A DNA stretch of 64,000 nt, taken from positions 1 to 64,000 of the forward strand of contig CANJHI010000002.1 of assembly GCA_947474005.1 (NCBI GenBank), given 5' to 3'. The first letter of the stretch is position 1. Every line of letters begins with the position of its first letter. The notes below the pieces were generated by a model that worked only from the letters and a program-made list of their open reading frames with translations, ran no database searches and was not told where the DNA came from. Origin of the DNA: Alphaproteobacteria bacterium. Its GTDB lineage: Bacteria > Pseudomonadota > Alphaproteobacteria > Reyranellales > Reyranellaceae. Shown piece after piece: positions 28,333 through 36,568 of the stretch. Position numbers and translations under genes: made by a program.

Positions 28333-29082
28333 TCAGCCGTCCCAGACGTTTTGTGGCATCGGCAGCCGCGCGAAGTCGGCCTCGACCAGGGGGCGGCTGT
28401 GCGTCTGGCCCTCGCGCTCGAGCAGCATCATGTATTGCCGGACATGCTGGCCGGAGTGCCAGGTCGTGCGCTCGAGCAATTCGTGCAGGCTTTGCGGGCC
28501 GTAGTAGGTGTCGAGCGAGCGCGCGCCCGAGGTGTCGCCTGCTGCCCACCAGTCGCGGAAGCGCTGGCGCACCTTGGTGCCATAGGCCACGAGAGTGGCG
28601 GTATCGGCGTCGGACGCCGGCTCCTCGCGGAACATCGCCTGGACCAGCGTGACGCCCTGGTTGGCGTCGAGGAAGGCGTCGACCACGCGGAAGAGATGGA
28701 AGCCCAGCGTGCGGTAGCTGCGCGGCCGGCCCGGCACATGGGTGTCGAGGCGGTCGTAGGGCATCAGCGGCAGGAGCTCGAGGGCGGCGGTCATGAACTT
28801 GTCGAGCCGGACCTGCAGTTCGGCCGGCGACAGTTCGGGGCCGGACTTCTCGTGGAGGCCGAGGAACTCGACGATCTGCTTGGTGCTCTGGCCAAAGGTG
28901 AATTTGTCGCCGCGCGACAGCACCGGCACCGAGCGGGCCCCGAGCTTCTGCAGCTCGGCCAGGCCGGCCGGATCTTCAAGAACATTGACGGAAACGAAGT
29001 CGATCCCACGGACCGATAGAAACTCTTTGAGTCTCAGGCAGCTGGTTCAACCCGGCTGCCAGAACACCTTGAACGGCGGCAT
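28333..29082 (-). CDS. Glutaredoxin-DinB-like protein with in-frame UGA at the redox cysteine (candidate selenoprotein)
   Basis: Read through one TGA, this is a 249-residue protein. An N-terminal glutaredoxin domain (MPPFKVFWQPG, then UGA at codon 12, then T-S-C15, LKEFL, FVSVNVLEDPAGLAEL, and the cis-Pro loop ARSVPVLSRGDKF at about 47-60) is joined to a C-terminal DinB-like helical domain (LMPYDRLDTHVPGRPRS, TWHSGQHVRQYMML). Family members normally read G-C-T-S-C, so the stop (29047-29049) replaces exactly the nucleophilic Cys, giving U-x-x-C. ATG 29082 has AGGGAG 7 nt upstream, and both sides of the TGA remain well-conserved coding sequence. If UGA is read as selenocysteine, it is a glutaredoxin selenoprotein; otherwise it is a nonsense-interrupted gene whose DinB half might restart at GTG 28929. 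Confidence 0.7.
29019..29035 (-). promoter_or_regulatory. SECIS-like mRNA hairpin after the in-frame UGA
   Basis: On the minus strand, GAGACTC-AAA-GAGTTTC forms a 7-bp stem (one G-U pair) with a triloop. The stem begins 12 nt after the UGA and the loop lies 18-21 nt after it, inside the range reported for bacterial SECIS elements. The lower CC/GG pairing (29038-29037 with 29014-29013) could extend it, leaving bulged uridines. The codons here (AGA, AAA, TTT, CTA) look atypical for the surrounding GC-rich genes. The loop lacks the guanine usual in canonical SECIS loops. Confidence 0.45.
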
Positions 29083-29116
29083 GCGATACTCCCTGTCGCG
29101 GGCTTCTTCGCGGACG

Positions 29117-30100
29117 TCAATTGATCGGGTTGACGCCGAGCGTGTCAAGAGTCGTCTTCCAGTCCTTGAGGTCCGTGGCGAGCCGTTCCGCCAGTTCGGC
29201 GGGCGTCGAGGTCTGCACCGAGAACCCCAGTTGCCGCAGCTGTTCCGAGACGTCCCTGGATTGGAGGACTTTCCTGAGCTCTACGGCCCAGGTTTCGACC
29301 AGCTGAGCCGACATGCCGGGCGGCGCGAAAAACCCATACCAGTTGGTCTGCTGCAGCTTGGGGACCCCCACTTCGGCCACGGTCGGCACCTGAGGGGCGA
29401 TCGCGAGACGTTTGGCGGCGGAGATCATCAGCACCTTGAGCCGGCCGCCGCGCTCGGGCACGAGAAAGGATGTGATGCCGCCGGTGCCGGCGGGGATGCG
29501 CCCCTTCTCGAGATCGCCGATCAGCGGCCGCGCGCCGCCATAGGCCACGGCTTCGAGCGGCACGCCGATCTCACGCCCCAACAGGGTGCCGAAATATTGC
29601 GTGAAGGAATCCGGCGTCGTGGTGCCGAAGCGGGCGCGCGTCGCATCGCCCTCCTTCAGCCAGGCGACATACTCGGCAAAGGTGGTGATGCCGATCTTGG
29701 GCGAGACGGCGAAGGCCGTCGGATAGGTGCCGGCAAGCGTCAGCGGCAGCAGGTCGGTCAGGGGATCGAAGGGGAAGCTTGCCTTGACGAGTTTCCCGAC
29801 CATGGTCGCGCTCGGTATGAAAGCGATGACGGAGCCGTCCGGTGTCGACTTCTTGAGGATCTCGCCAGCCGCCACACCAGAAGGGCCGGGCTTGTAGTCG
29901 ACGGCGACGGTCCGTGTGATCAGGCTCTGCAGGGCGCCGGCGACGATATGCACCATCGAGTCCGAGCCGCCGCTCGAGGGGTAGCCGACCAGGATGCGGA
30001 TCGGCTTGTGCGGCAGGCCCGCCTGGGCACGCGCAGTCGCCGGCGCTGCGAGCGCCGCGCTCGTTGCGAGCAGCAGCCGGCGGGTGAGTGCGTTTTTCAT
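29117..30100 (-). CDS. Bug/TctC family substrate-binding protein
   Basis: 327-aa secreted receptor with leader LTRRLLLATSAALAAPATARA. The core is LPHKPIRILVGYPSSGGSD, the KPGPSGVAAGE loop, PDGSVIAFIPSATMVGKL and VAYGGARPLIGDLEKG, and the protein ends DTLGVNPIN. It is an orphan receptor without TctAB. ATG 30100 is preferred over 30169 because it starts directly before the leader. It lies 35 nt upstream of the glutaredoxin-DinB gene on the same strand, so the two may share a transcript. Confidence 0.92.
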   Translation of the reverse strand: MKNALTRRLLLATSAALAAPATARAQAGLPHKPIRILVGYPSSGGSDSMVHIVAGALQSLITRTVAVDYKPGPSGVAAGEILKKSTPDGSVIAFIPSATMVGKLVKASFPFDPLTDLLPLTLAGTYPTAFAVSPKIGITTFAEYVAWLKEGDATRARFGTTTPDSFTQYFGTLLGREIGVPLEAVAYGGARPLIGDLEKGRIPAGTGGITSFLVPERGGRLKVLMISAAKRLAIAPQVPTVAEVGVPKLQQTNWYGFFAPPGMSAQLVETWAVELRKVLQSRDVSEQLRQLGFSVQTSTPAELAERLATDLKDWKTTLDTLGVNPIN

Positions 30101-30165
30101 TGTCCGTTCACGTACAAGATAACGCCCGGGATGACCAAAGGTCCCTTGGCTCTCAAGTTGGGCCT

Positions 30166-30549
30166 TCACGCCGGCTTGTGGCAGACGATGCAGACCTTGT
30201 TGCCGTCGGGATCGCGCAGATAGGCGCCGTAGTAGTTCGGGTGATAGTGGGCGCGAATGCCGGGCGCGCCCTCGTCCTTGCCGCCCGCCGCGATGCCGGC
30301 CTTGTAGGCTGCCTCGACGGCGGGGCGGTTCGCGGCCTCCAGGCCAACCGTGATGCCGTTGCCGGCCGTGGCCGTGTTCTTGTTGAGCGGTCGGACGATC
30401 CAGATCTGCGGCCGGCCCCCGGCCGGGCCGTAACCAAAGGCCTCGGGATAGTCGGCATGGCGGACCAGGCCGAGCGGCGTGAGCAGCTTGTCGTAAAAGC
30501 CCTTGGCCTTGGCAACGTCGTTGCTGCCGATGGTGACGTGGCTGAACAT
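30166..30549 (-). CDS. VOC family (glyoxalase-like) protein
   Basis: 127-aa two-module beta-alpha-beta-beta-beta metalloprotein. The N-terminal strand is MFSHVTIGSNDVAKAKGFYD, followed by GGRPQIWIVRPLN and a C-terminal HYHPNYYGAYLRDPDGNKV, the usual metal-site region. It may be a lyase, isomerase or dioxygenase; the substrate is not predictable. ATG 30549 has GGGAGAG upstream. It is the third gene of a minus-strand run (exporter, LLM oxidoreductase, VOC). Confidence 0.88.
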   Translation of the reverse strand: MFSHVTIGSNDVAKAKGFYDKLLTPLGLVRHADYPEAFGYGPAGGRPQIWIVRPLNKNTATAGNGITVGLEAANRPAVEAAYKAGIAAGGKDEGAPGIRAHYHPNYYGAYLRDPDGNKVCIVCHKPA

Positions 30550-30571
30550 GGTTTCTCTCCCTGATGGAAAG

Positions 30572-31897
30572 TTAGAGCCTGCTCGCGGGCCGGGCGAGGC
30601 CGAAATGTTCCCGCAGCGTACTGCCCTCATAAGCTGTTCGAAATAGCCCGCGCTTCTGCAACAGCGGGATCACCTCGGCCACGAACACGTCGAGCATCGA
30701 GGGCAGCACCGGCGGCATGACGTTGAAGCCGTCGGCCGCGCCATCGCTGAACCAGTCCTCGATCAGATCGGCGATCTGCTCCGGCGTGCCCGCGGTGGTG
30801 TAGTGGCCGCGCGCGCCGGCGAGATAGGCGAGGAGTTGCCGCAGCGTGAACTTCTCGCGCCGCACCAGCCCCACGATCACCTCGGTGCGGCTGCGCGCCG
30901 CCTCGACCGTGCCGGGATCGGGGAAATCCTCCGGCGCCAGCGGCCGGTCGAGCGGCAGGTGCGAGAAATCGTGGCCGCCGAAGCGGCCGCTCAGGCGCTT
31001 GCGTCCGATCTCCGGATCGGTGAGGTCGTTGAGCTCGCGCGCGGTGCGTTGCGCCTCGGCTTCGGTGGCGGCGATCACGGGACTGAGGCCGGGCAGGATC
31101 AGCGCCTGGTCGGGCGCGCGGCCCTCGGCCACCACGAGTCTTTTCAGGTCGGCGTAAAATTCCTGCGCCGTGGCTTTTTCCATCTGCGCCGTGAACACCG
31201 CCTCGGCATGCCGCGCGGCGAAGCGGCGGCCTGTTTCGGATGAGCCCGCCTGCACGAACACCGGCCGGCCCTGCGGCCCGCGCGGCATGTTGAGCGGGCC
31301 TGCCACGGCATAATGCTCGCCGGCATGATTGATCGGCCGGATGCGGTCGGCGCGCGCGTAGTGGCCGCCGGCGCGGTCGTCGAGCACGGCATCGTCGGTC
31401 CAGCTGTCCCACAGCGCCTTCACCACGGCCACGAACTCCTCGCCGCGGGCATAGCGGTCGGCGTGGCTCACCTGGCCCGCGCTGCCGTAGTTGCGTGCCG
31501 CCGCCGCCAGCCAGGAGGTCACGATGTTCCAGCCGACGCGCCCGCTGCTGATGTGATCGAGCGAGGCGAACTGGCGCGCAAGGTTGAATGGCTCGCTGTA
31601 GGTGGTGGAGGCCGTGGCGATCAGGCCGATGCGGCTGGTCGAGGCGGCCAGGGCGCCCAGTGCCGTGATCGGCTCCAGCCAGGTGGTGCCGGCCTGCGCC
31701 GCCGTGTCGGCAAGGGCCAGCTGATCGGCCAGGAAGATGGAATCGAACAGCCCCGCCTCGGCGCGCTGCGCCACGTCGCGATAGTAGGCGATGTCGCTCA
31801 GCGCCAGCGGCGAGGAGGCCGGATGCCGCCACGACGCCTCGTGGTGGCCGCGGCTCTGGATGAAGAGATTGAGGTGGAGCTGACGCGGACGCTTCAT
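30572..31897 (-). CDS. LLM class flavin-dependent monooxygenase (NtaA/SnaA/DszA type)
   Basis: 441-aa TIM-barrel luciferase-like oxygenase using FMNH2 from a separate reductase. Family text: LHLNLFIQSRGHHEASWRHP, FDSIFLADQLAL, ASTTYSEPFNLARQFASLDH, SSGRVGWNIVTSW (FMN phosphate site), PVFVQAGSSETGRRFAARHA and the C-terminal GFNVMPPVLP. NtaA/DszA enzymes oxidise nitrilotriacetate, sulfur heterocycles or alkyl sulfonates. No flavin reductase is nearby. ATG 31897 comes 4 nt after the stop of the fused ABC exporter, with AGGG upstream, so translation is coupled. Confidence 0.9.
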   Translation of the reverse strand: MKRPRQLHLNLFIQSRGHHEASWRHPASSPLALSDIAYYRDVAQRAEAGLFDSIFLADQLALADTAAQAGTTWLEPITALGALAASTSRIGLIATASTTYSEPFNLARQFASLDHISSGRVGWNIVTSWLAAAARNYGSAGQVSHADRYARGEEFVAVVKALWDSWTDDAVLDDRAGGHYARADRIRPINHAGEHYAVAGPLNMPRGPQGRPVFVQAGSSETGRRFAARHAEAVFTAQMEKATAQEFYADLKRLVVAEGRAPDQALILPGLSPVIAATEAEAQRTARELNDLTDPEIGRKRLSGRFGGHDFSHLPLDRPLAPEDFPDPGTVEAARSRTEVIVGLVRREKFTLRQLLAYLAGARGHYTTAGTPEQIADLIEDWFSDGAADGFNVMPPVLPSMLDVFVAEVIPLLQKRGLFRTAYEGSTLREHFGLARPASRL

Positions 31898-31901
31898 GCC
31901 C

Positions 31902-34900
31902 TCATTGTGCGGCCGGGGCGTACACCGCCGCAAGCTGGCGCGACACCAGGCGGGCATAGAGGCCGCCTTTCGCCAGGAGAGAAGCGTGCGTGCCGGTTTC
32001 GGCGACGCGGCCTTCGTCCAGCACCACGATCAGGTCGGCATCGCGCACCGTCGAGAGGCGATGGGCGATGACGATCGTCGTGCGGTCGGCCTGCAGGAGA
32101 TCGAGCGCGCGGCGGACGGCCTGCTCGTTCACCGCGTCGAGATGCGAGGTCGCCTCGTCGAGCACCAGGATCGGCGCGTCCTTCAGGAACGCCCGCGCAA
32201 TCGCGACGCGCTGGCGCTGGCCGCCGCTGAGGCTGGTGCCGCGCTCGCCGACCGGCGAGTCGAGCCCCTCGGGAAGAGCCGCGACGAGATCGGAGAGCGA
32301 GGCGTGCTGCACGGCGGCCAGCAGCTCGGCCTCCGAGGCCTCGGGCCGGGCGATCAGGATGTTGGCGCGGAGCGTATCGTTGAACAGATAGGTGTCCTGC
32401 GCCACCAGCGCGATCAGCCGGCGCAGCTCGTCGAGCTTGTAGTCGCGGAGATCGGCGCCATTCAAGGTGATGCGACCCGAATCGGGATCCCAGAAGCGCA
32501 TCAGGAGTTGCGCCGTCGTGGTCTTGCCGGCGCCAGAGGTGCCGACCAGCGCCACCGTCTTGCCGGCCGGGATGGCGAAGCTCACGGCCGACAGCGCGCG
32601 GCGCGACTGGCCGGGATAGGTGAAGTTCACCCCTTCGAGGGCGAGTGCCGCGGCGCCCTTGCGCGCCGGGACGCCCGGTCCGTCGCGGACGGGGATCGGC
32701 TCGTTGGCCAGCGCATAGACTCGGCGCGTAGCGCCCAAGGTATCCGCGAGCTGGCGGCCGATCTGGGCGATTTCCGAGACTGGCAGGAAGGCCGCCATCG
32801 CCAGGATGGTGAGGAGCGGCAGCAGGCCGGGATGGATCGCGCCCTGCGACGACAGCACGGCCCCCGTCACGACGACGGCCAGGCCGCCCAGTCCCGTCAG
32901 GATTTCGAGCACGGCATGCTGCATCGTGAGTTCGCTGAAGAACGGCAGGCGCAGCGAGATATGCCGCTGCGAGAGCGCGTCGAGCTTGGCGCCGCGTGAG
33001 GATTCCTGCTGGAAGGCCACGATCTCGCCCAGTCCCTGCACCGAATCGACGGCGAAGGCGCCGAGTTCGCCGGCCGCCTCGCGCGCCTGGCTGCCCAGCC
33101 TGTCGACTTTCTTGCGCATCAGGAACGGGCTGAGGCCGACGGCGAGCAGGAACGGCAGCAGCGCCAGCGCCAGCCAGCCATTGGCCCAGGCGAGTGCTGC
33201 CAGCACGACCGCCGGCACCAGCATCGCCACGAACGCCGGCGCCACGGTGTGGGCGAAGAAATATTCGACCAGCTCGATGTCGTGCGTGGCCAGCGCCATC
33301 AAGTCGCCGGTGCGGCGGCGCACGAGATAGGCGGGCGCCAGCGCATCGAGCTTGCGGAAGGCGTCGATGCGCATCTCGGCCAGCAGGCGGAAGGCCATGT
33401 CGTGCGCCATCCACGATTCCAGCCAGTGGAGAATACCCGAAACGGGCGCGATGATCGCGAGCGCGATGGCGTAGTCGGTGATCGGCTGGTGGTTTTTGAG
33501 CGCCAGCACGATCAGCGCCGACAGCACGCCGACACCGATGAAGGACAGGACGCGCAACACGCCGAGCCCAAAGGTGAGGGTGAGCTTGCCCTTCCACGGC
33601 AGGATCACCTTCATCAAGGTGCCCACGACCTGGTACCAGGTGAGGCCCTCGGCCTTGATGATGCCTTCGGTCACGGGTTTCACCGCGCCGCCCGGCGTGT
33701 CGGCCACTGTTTCGGTGCGCGCCGGCGGGAGGATCGAATCGAACGCGGCGGAGCCGTGCTGCTCGCGCGCCTGCTCAGCCATCAGCCCGGCATAGACGCC
33801 GCCCTGGCGCATCAGCGTGTCGTGCTTGCCCTGCTCGGCGACGCGCCCGCCGTCGAGGACGAGGATGCGGTCGCAATCGATGATGCTGGAAAGGCGATGG
33901 GCAAGGATCAGCGTCGTGCGGCCCTGCATCAGCCGGTCGAGCGCCTCCTGGATCACCGCCTCGTTCTCGGCATCGACGGCGGAGAGCGCCTCGTCGAGCA
34001 CCAGGATCGGCGTGTCGCGCAACAGTGCGCGGGCGATGGCGAGCCGCTGACGCTGGCCGCCCGAAAGTTTTATGCCTTTCTCGCCGATCGTCGTTCCGTA
34101 ACCTTGCGGCAAGCTTCGGATGAACTCGTGGATGTTGGCGGCGCGCGCCGCGTCCTCGAGTTCCTGCAGCGAGGCGTCGGGTTTGCCGAGGCGAATGTTC
34201 TCCTCGACCGTGCCGTGGAACAGGAACGTGTCCTGGTTGACGACGGAGATCAGCGAGCGGATCTGTGCGAAGGAAAGCGTGCGCAGGTCATGGCCGCCCA
34301 AGGTGATGCGGCCGCGATCTGGATCGTAGAAGCGCAGCAGCAGCCGCACGATCGACGACTTGCCGCCGCCCGAGGGGCCCACCAGCCCCAGCCGCTCGCC
34401 GGCCTCGGCGCGGAAGGAGAGGCCATCGTGCACGGTGCGGCGCGTGCCGGGGTAGGAGAAGCGCACATCCTCGAAGGCAATGGTGGGCGCCAGCGCCTTG
34501 TCGAGCGGGGCGGGGGCCGAATCGGCCACGCCCGGCTTGTCGTCGAGAATGCTGTAGATGCCCTGCGCCGCCGAGAGACCGACCATGCCCTGGTGCAGCA
34601 CGGACCTGAGCTCGCGCATCGGCCGGAAGATTTCGATGCCCAGCATCAGGATGATCAGCAGCGCCTGCAGCGACATGGTCCCGGCTTCGACGCGTGTGGC
34701 GCCGTAGATCAGCGCGGTGGCGGCGCCGCAGGCAATGGCCGTGTCGGTGATGCCGCGCGCCAGCGCGTTGGTGCCCAGCACCCACATGGTGCGGCGGAAA
34801 AGGTCATGCGCCTCGACCTCGAGCTTGTCGGCCCGCGTCTTGCCTTGGCCGAAGGCTTTTAGCGTCGCGAGACCCTGGATCGAATCGAGGAACTCCGCCG

Positions 34901-35483
34901 CGAAGGAGGCATAGGCCTTCTGTCGGCGCTGCGAGTTCTTGACGTCGAACTTGTGCCACAGGGCCGGCGCGAACAAAGCGATCAGCGCGAAGACCAGCAT
35001 CACCGTGGCCACCGGCAGGTCGATGAAGGCCACGACCGCGAAGATCAGCAGCGGCGAGAGCATCGCGATCAGGAACTGCGGCAGGAACTGGCCAAAGTAT
35101 GTTTCGAGCTGTTCGACGCCGTCGATCATCGACAGCGTGAGCGCGCCCGAGCGCTGGCGGCCGACCGTGCCCGGTCCAAGTGCTGCGATGCGGTCGTAGA
35201 TCGTGCGGCGGAGCATCTTCTGGACCCGCGCGGCGGTCTCGTGCGCCACCACGGCGCGCCAGTGCTCGGCCCAGCCGCGCAGCACCATGACGGCGGCGAT
35301 GGCGAGCACCGGCCCCTCCAGGCTCCAGATGTCCCGGCCGGTGAAGACCTGGCCGATCAGCCAGCCCAGCAGGCCGAGGCGGGCGATGCCGAGGCCGGTT
35401 GCTAAAAGGCCTATGGCCACAGCGCCGGCGATCCGCAGGCGCACACCTTTTGTGAAGACGAGGAGTCGGGGTTCGATATGCAT
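31902..35483 (-). CDS. Fused ABC exporter (TMD-NBD-TMD-NBD, CydDC-like)
   Basis: 1193 aa, about twice the size of a half-exporter. Residues about 1-310 are membrane helices. NBD1 (about 340-570) has Walker A GPSGGGKSS, signature LSGGQRQR and Walker B VLDEALSAVD. A second membrane block follows at about 630-930. NBD2 has GTSGAGKTT, LSGGQRQR and VLDEATSHLD. Both ATP sites look catalytically intact. Such single-chain exporters resemble a CydD-CydC fusion, but a heterocyst/lipid or drug exporter is equally possible. ATG 35483 has no strong ribosome-binding site. It is divergent from a LysR gene (65 bp apart) and coupled to an LLM monooxygenase. Confidence 0.88.
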   Translation of the reverse strand: MHIEPRLLVFTKGVRLRIAGAVAIGLLATGLGIARLGLLGWLIGQVFTGRDIWSLEGPVLAIAAVMVLRGWAEHWRAVVAHETAARVQKMLRRTIYDRIAALGPGTVGRQRSGALTLSMIDGVEQLETYFGQFLPQFLIAMLSPLLIFAVVAFIDLPVATVMLVFALIALFAPALWHKFDVKNSQRRQKAYASFAAEFLDSIQGLATLKAFGQGKTRADKLEVEAHDLFRRTMWVLGTNALARGITDTAIACGAATALIYGATRVEAGTMSLQALLIILMLGIEIFRPMRELRSVLHQGMVGLSAAQGIYSILDDKPGVADSAPAPLDKALAPTIAFEDVRFSYPGTRRTVHDGLSFRAEAGERLGLVGPSGGGKSSIVRLLLRFYDPDRGRITLGGHDLRTLSFAQIRSLISVVNQDTFLFHGTVEENIRLGKPDASLQELEDAARAANIHEFIRSLPQGYGTTIGEKGIKLSGGQRQRLAIARALLRDTPILVLDEALSAVDAENEAVIQEALDRLMQGRTTLILAHRLSSIIDCDRILVLDGGRVAEQGKHDTLMRQGGVYAGLMAEQAREQHGSAAFDSILPPARTETVADTPGGAVKPVTEGIIKAEGLTWYQVVGTLMKVILPWKGKLTLTFGLGVLRVLSFIGVGVLSALIVLALKNHQPITDYAIALAIIAPVSGILHWLESWMAHDMAFRLLAEMRIDAFRKLDALAPAYLVRRRTGDLMALATHDIELVEYFFAHTVAPAFVAMLVPAVVLAALAWANGWLALALLPFLLAVGLSPFLMRKKVDRLGSQAREAAGELGAFAVDSVQGLGEIVAFQQESSRGAKLDALSQRHISLRLPFFSELTMQHAVLEILTGLGGLAVVVTGAVLSSQGAIHPGLLPLLTILAMAAFLPVSEIAQIGRQLADTLGATRRVYALANEPIPVRDGPGVPARKGAAALALEGVNFTYPGQSRRALSAVSFAIPAGKTVALVGTSGAGKTTTAQLLMRFWDPDSGRITLNGADLRDYKLDELRRLIALVAQDTYLFNDTLRANILIARPEASEAELLAAVQHASLSDLVAALPEGLDSPVGERGTSLSGGQRQRVAIARAFLKDAPILVLDEATSHLDAVNEQAVRRALDLLQADRTTIVIAHRLSTVRDADLIVVLDEGRVAETGTHASLLAKGGLYARLVSRQLAAVYAPAAQ

Positions 35484-35529
35484 ACCCGCATGGTAGGCCG
35501 AACGCCAATATTCGTCAGTCCACAAATTG

Positions 35530-35556
35530 GAAAAACCCGTGTACATTTATGAACAT
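35530..35556. promoter_or_regulatory. Candidate LysR-type binding site between divergent genes
   Basis: TGTACATTTATGAACA, an imperfect dyad of the TN(x)A kind, lies at the start of the LysR gene in the 65-bp AT-rich gap shared with the fused ABC exporter. LysR regulators commonly bind such divergent gaps to control both genes. The call rests on position and partial symmetry only. Confidence 0.35.
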
Positions 35557-36448
35557 GGATATGAATGCCAACTGGGACGATCTCCGCGTGTTTCTGACGC
35601 TGGCGCGCGAAGGCACGCTGACGACGGCGGCCAAGGCGCTGGGCGTCAGCCATCCCACCGTCGCGCGCCGCGTGCAGGCGCTGGAGAAGCAGATCGGCGC
35701 CCGCCTGTTCGAGCGCCTGCCCGACCGCTTCGTGCCGACGCAGGCGGGCGAAGGCCTGCTGGCCGACACCGAGGCGATGGAGAAAGCGGCGCAATCCATC
35801 CACCGCCGGAGCGCAGGTCTCAGCGACACGGTGAGCGGCACCGTGCGGCTGTCGGCGGAGGAGGCGACCGCCGCGCTGATTGCGCGCTATTCCGCCGAGC
35901 TTAGAAGCAAGCTGCCGCAGATCGAATTCGAGGTGATCTCGAGCCATACGCTGGCCAACCTGTCGCGCCGCGAGGCCGATCTGCTGATCCGCGAACAGGT
36001 GCCGGAGATGGGCGGCATCGTGGCGCGCAAGCTGGGCCGCGTTGCCTTTGCGATCTATGCCGCGTGTGATTTTCCGGTGAAGCGATCCACCCCGGCGGCG
36101 CTGGCCGCGCTGCCGTGGGTCGGCTTCGACGACGATCACATCAGAATGTCGGGGCAGAGCTGGTTGCTGGATTTTCGCGGTGGACGCCGGCCGGAGATCC
36201 GCGGCAACAACTGGCTGGTCCTGCACGAGGCGACGCGTAACGGCGCCGGCCTCGCCGTGTTGCCGTGCTTTCTCGGCGATCCCGACCCGATGCTGCGCCG
36301 GATCGGCGGCATCATTTCCGACGTCTTCGCCGACCAATGGCTGCTGGTCCATCGCGACCTGCGTGCGCTGCCCCGGGTGCGCGCCGTCATGGACGCCGTC
36401 ATCGAGCTTTTCCAGCGCGAACGCCCGCTGCTCGAAGGCCGTTCATAG
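35549..36448 (+). CDS. LysR family transcriptional regulator
   Basis: 299 aa. The N-terminal winged helix (WDDLRVFLTLAREGTLTTAA, KALGVSHPTVARRVQALEKQ, LFERLPDRFVPTQAGE) is followed by a periplasmic-binding-protein-like effector domain. Divergent placement suggests that it controls the fused ABC exporter and LLM monooxygenase genes. ATGs at 35549, 35555 and 35561 are in frame and none has a strong Shine-Dalgarno. Confidence 0.92.
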   Translation: MNMDMNANWDDLRVFLTLAREGTLTTAAKALGVSHPTVARRVQALEKQIGARLFERLPDRFVPTQAGEGLLADTEAMEKAAQSIHRRSAGLSDTVSGTVRLSAEEATAALIARYSAELRSKLPQIEFEVISSHTLANLSRREADLLIREQVPEMGGIVARKLGRVAFAIYAACDFPVKRSTPAALAALPWVGFDDDHIRMSGQSWLLDFRGGRRPEIRGNNWLVLHEATRNGAGLAVLPCFLGDPDPMLRRIGGIISDVFADQWLLVHRDLRALPRVRAVMDAVIELFQRERPLLEGRS

Positions 36449-36467
36449 GCTGGGGCGCCTAAGAAAA

Positions 36468-36528
36468 GAGCGGGCCTGGAGGCCCGCGGTCCGAAGAATC
36501 AAAGGACCGCGGGCCTCCAGGCCCGCTC
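36468..36528. repeat. Perfect 25-bp inverted repeat, dispersed-family copy 2
   Basis: Arms 36468-36492 and 36504-36528 are perfect complements around an 11-nt loop (GAAGAATCAAA). The right arm reads GGACCGCGGGCCTCCAGGCC..., differing at only two positions from the arm at 17404. It lies between the LysR gene and the downstream serine hydrolase, both on the plus strand, and could terminate lysR transcription. Confidence 0.85.
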
Positions 36529-36568
36529 ATGGGCTATAGTCGAGCAAATCTTCCCGGGAGGAAGCTCG

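Noticed and set aside
28333-28929. Annotating only the downstream fragment as a stand-alone DinB-like gene
   Set aside because: It would begin in the middle of a glutaredoxin domain (at the cis-Pro loop) without a ribosome-binding site. The upstream part with ATG 29082 and good Shine-Dalgarno continues in the same frame through one TGA.
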